A stretch of 5,476 nt of DNA from an uncultured Clostridia bacterium (lineage in GTDB: Bacteria; Bacillota; Clostridia; Christensenellales; Aristaeellaceae). Below, piece by piece: positions 4,619 to 5,476 of the stretch. Every line of letters begins with the position of its first letter. Positions within the stretch are counted from its first letter, which is position 1. The stretch spans positions 1-5,476 of the forward strand of contig CALGYL010000320.1 in assembly GCA_937934775.1 (NCBI GenBank). Direction: 5' to 3'. Under the pieces are notes generated by a model. That model worked only from the letters and a program-made list of their open reading frames with translations. It had not been told where the DNA came from and ran no database searches. Both the position numbers and the translations under genes were made by a program.

Positions 4619-5476
4619 ATGAAACATCTGTCGGAAATGAGCTTTCAGGAGCTTCTCGATCCCAAAGGCTACGATTGTCCCAGCTGCGGGAAACACCATA
4701 CCACCGGGCTGAAGGCGTTTGAAGCGGGCCGCGGCGCGGTCAAGGCGCTGCCGGAGATGCTGAAAAAGCTCGGGATTACGCGTCCCTTCGTCGTGTGCGA
4801 TCAAAACACTCACATGGCTGCGGGCGGGCAGGTGGAGGCGCTTCTGAAGGAGGCGGGCATCCCCTACAAGCTGTACGTGCTGACGGCGGAGCACGTGGAG
4901 CCGGACGAATTCTCCGTGGGTTCTATCATCATGGCCTATGACCCCGCGTCGGACGGGGTGCTGGCGGTGGGTTCCGGCGTCGTCAACGACTGTTGCAAGA
5001 TGGTCGCCCATGCCATTGGCGTTCCCCAGGTGGTGGTGGGCACCGCACCGTCGATGGACGGTTATGCGTCCGACTCTTCCTCCATGCACGTCAACGGCGT
5101 CAAGAGCACCCTGTACAATGCCTGCCCGGCGGGCATTCTCTGTGACAGCCTGATTATGAGCCAGGCGCCTATGCGCATGCTTTGGGCGGGCCTTGGCGAT
5201 ATGCTGGCGAAGTACGTGTCGGTCTGCGAATGGCGCATCGCAAACCTCGTGATCGGAGAGTACTACTGCGAGGAGATCGCCGGGCTCATGCGCGCTTCGC
5301 TGAAGAAGATCATGGACAACGCGGACGCCATCGCGACCCGCGATCCGGAGGCCATTCAGGCGGTCAGCGAAGGGCTGGTCATGTCGGGCGTTGCGATGTC
5401 GTTCGCGCAGATGTCCCGCCCCGCCTCGGGCCTTGAGCACTGCTTCTCCCACATGTGGGAGATGATGGGCATGGAA
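4619..5476 (+). CDS. sn-glycerol-1-phosphate dehydrogenase-like protein (AraM/EgsA family), 3' end cut by window
   Basis: The first 286 residues of a protein whose family is usually about 400 long; the frame is open to the right edge. Members are iron-containing-alcohol-dehydrogenase-fold enzymes that use NAD(P)H to reduce dihydroxyacetone phosphate to sn-glycerol 1-phosphate. Signatures: nucleotide-binding GSGVVNDCCKMVA (118-130), TAPSMDGYASDSSSM (142-156), D194 in GLGDMLAKY as a likely metal ligand, and SRPASGLEHCFSHMWEM (266-282), with H274 as the next likely ligand. The last ligand should lie beyond the window. The N-terminus carries a cysteine motif, C20-P-S-C23-G-K-H26-H27. The ATG at 4619 has AGAGGG (4603-4608) 10 nt upstream and is 21 bp after the alaS stop, with no promoter or terminator between, so co-transcription is likely. 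In Bacillus subtilis, AraM supplies glycerol 1-phosphate for heptaprenylglyceryl phosphate; the role here is inferred. Family call firm, exact substrate less so. Confidence 0.87.
   Translation, partial: MKHLSEMSFQELLDPKGYDCPSCGKHHTTGLKAFEAGRGAVKALPEMLKKLGITRPFVVCDQNTHMAAGGQVEALLKEAGIPYKLYVLTAEHVEPDEFSVGSIIMAYDPASDGVLAVGSGVVNDCCKMVAHAIGVPQVVVGTAPSMDGYASDSSSMHVNGVKSTLYNACPAGILCDSLIMSQAPMRMLWAGLGDMLAKYVSVCEWRIANLVIGEYYCEEIAGLMRASLKKIMDNADAIATRDPEAIQAVSEGLVMSGVAMSFAQMSRPASGLEHCFSHMWEMMGME

Noticed and set aside
4250..5452. 400-codon open frame on the minus strand
   Set aside because: It runs antisense across the end of alaS and most of the dehydrogenase gene, whose plus-strand product has clear family motifs. 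The antisense product has none.

Overview
The window looks like chromosomal DNA from a fairly GC-rich member of the Clostridia (Bacillota). The evidence is purine-rich Shine-Dalgarno sites, two near-consensus sigma-A type promoters, a QueT-type vitamin-uptake protein, a secreted SH3 plus peptidoglycan-binding protein, and an AraM/EgsA-type dehydrogenase next to a short alanyl-tRNA synthetase. The lineage call is inferred from gene families and base composition. I see no phage, insertion-sequence, CRISPR, rRNA or tRNA signals.

Layout. Positions 1-110 form a leader with unusually rich pairing potential (hairpins plus a possible loop pseudoknot) that ends at the Shine-Dalgarno site of queT (117-659, +), a predicted queuosine-precursor transporter subunit. 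A strong promoter (719-747) then drives a secreted wall-binding protein (777-1712, +), which ends at a clear intrinsic terminator (1728-1765). A class I SAM-dependent methyltransferase (1786-2424) converges on it from the minus strand. A 202-bp divergent spacer holds a near-perfect promoter (2563-2591) for alaS (2627-4597, +), and 21 bp later comes a glycerol-1-phosphate dehydrogenase-like gene (4619 to the right edge, incomplete).

How the genes relate. alaS and the dehydrogenase look like one transcription unit. The other genes look like separate units serving tRNA modification, the cell wall, and methylation of an unknown substrate. The points most worth a second look are the queT leader, which matches no riboswitch class I can recall with confidence; the short AlaRS, which lacks both the editing-side beta-barrel and the C-Ala domain yet carries an extra stretch of about 60 residues; and the uncharacterised His/Cys-containing C-terminal domain of the wall-binding protein. 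No stretch longer than 300 bases lacks a gene. Several long antisense open frames are shadows of the real genes.
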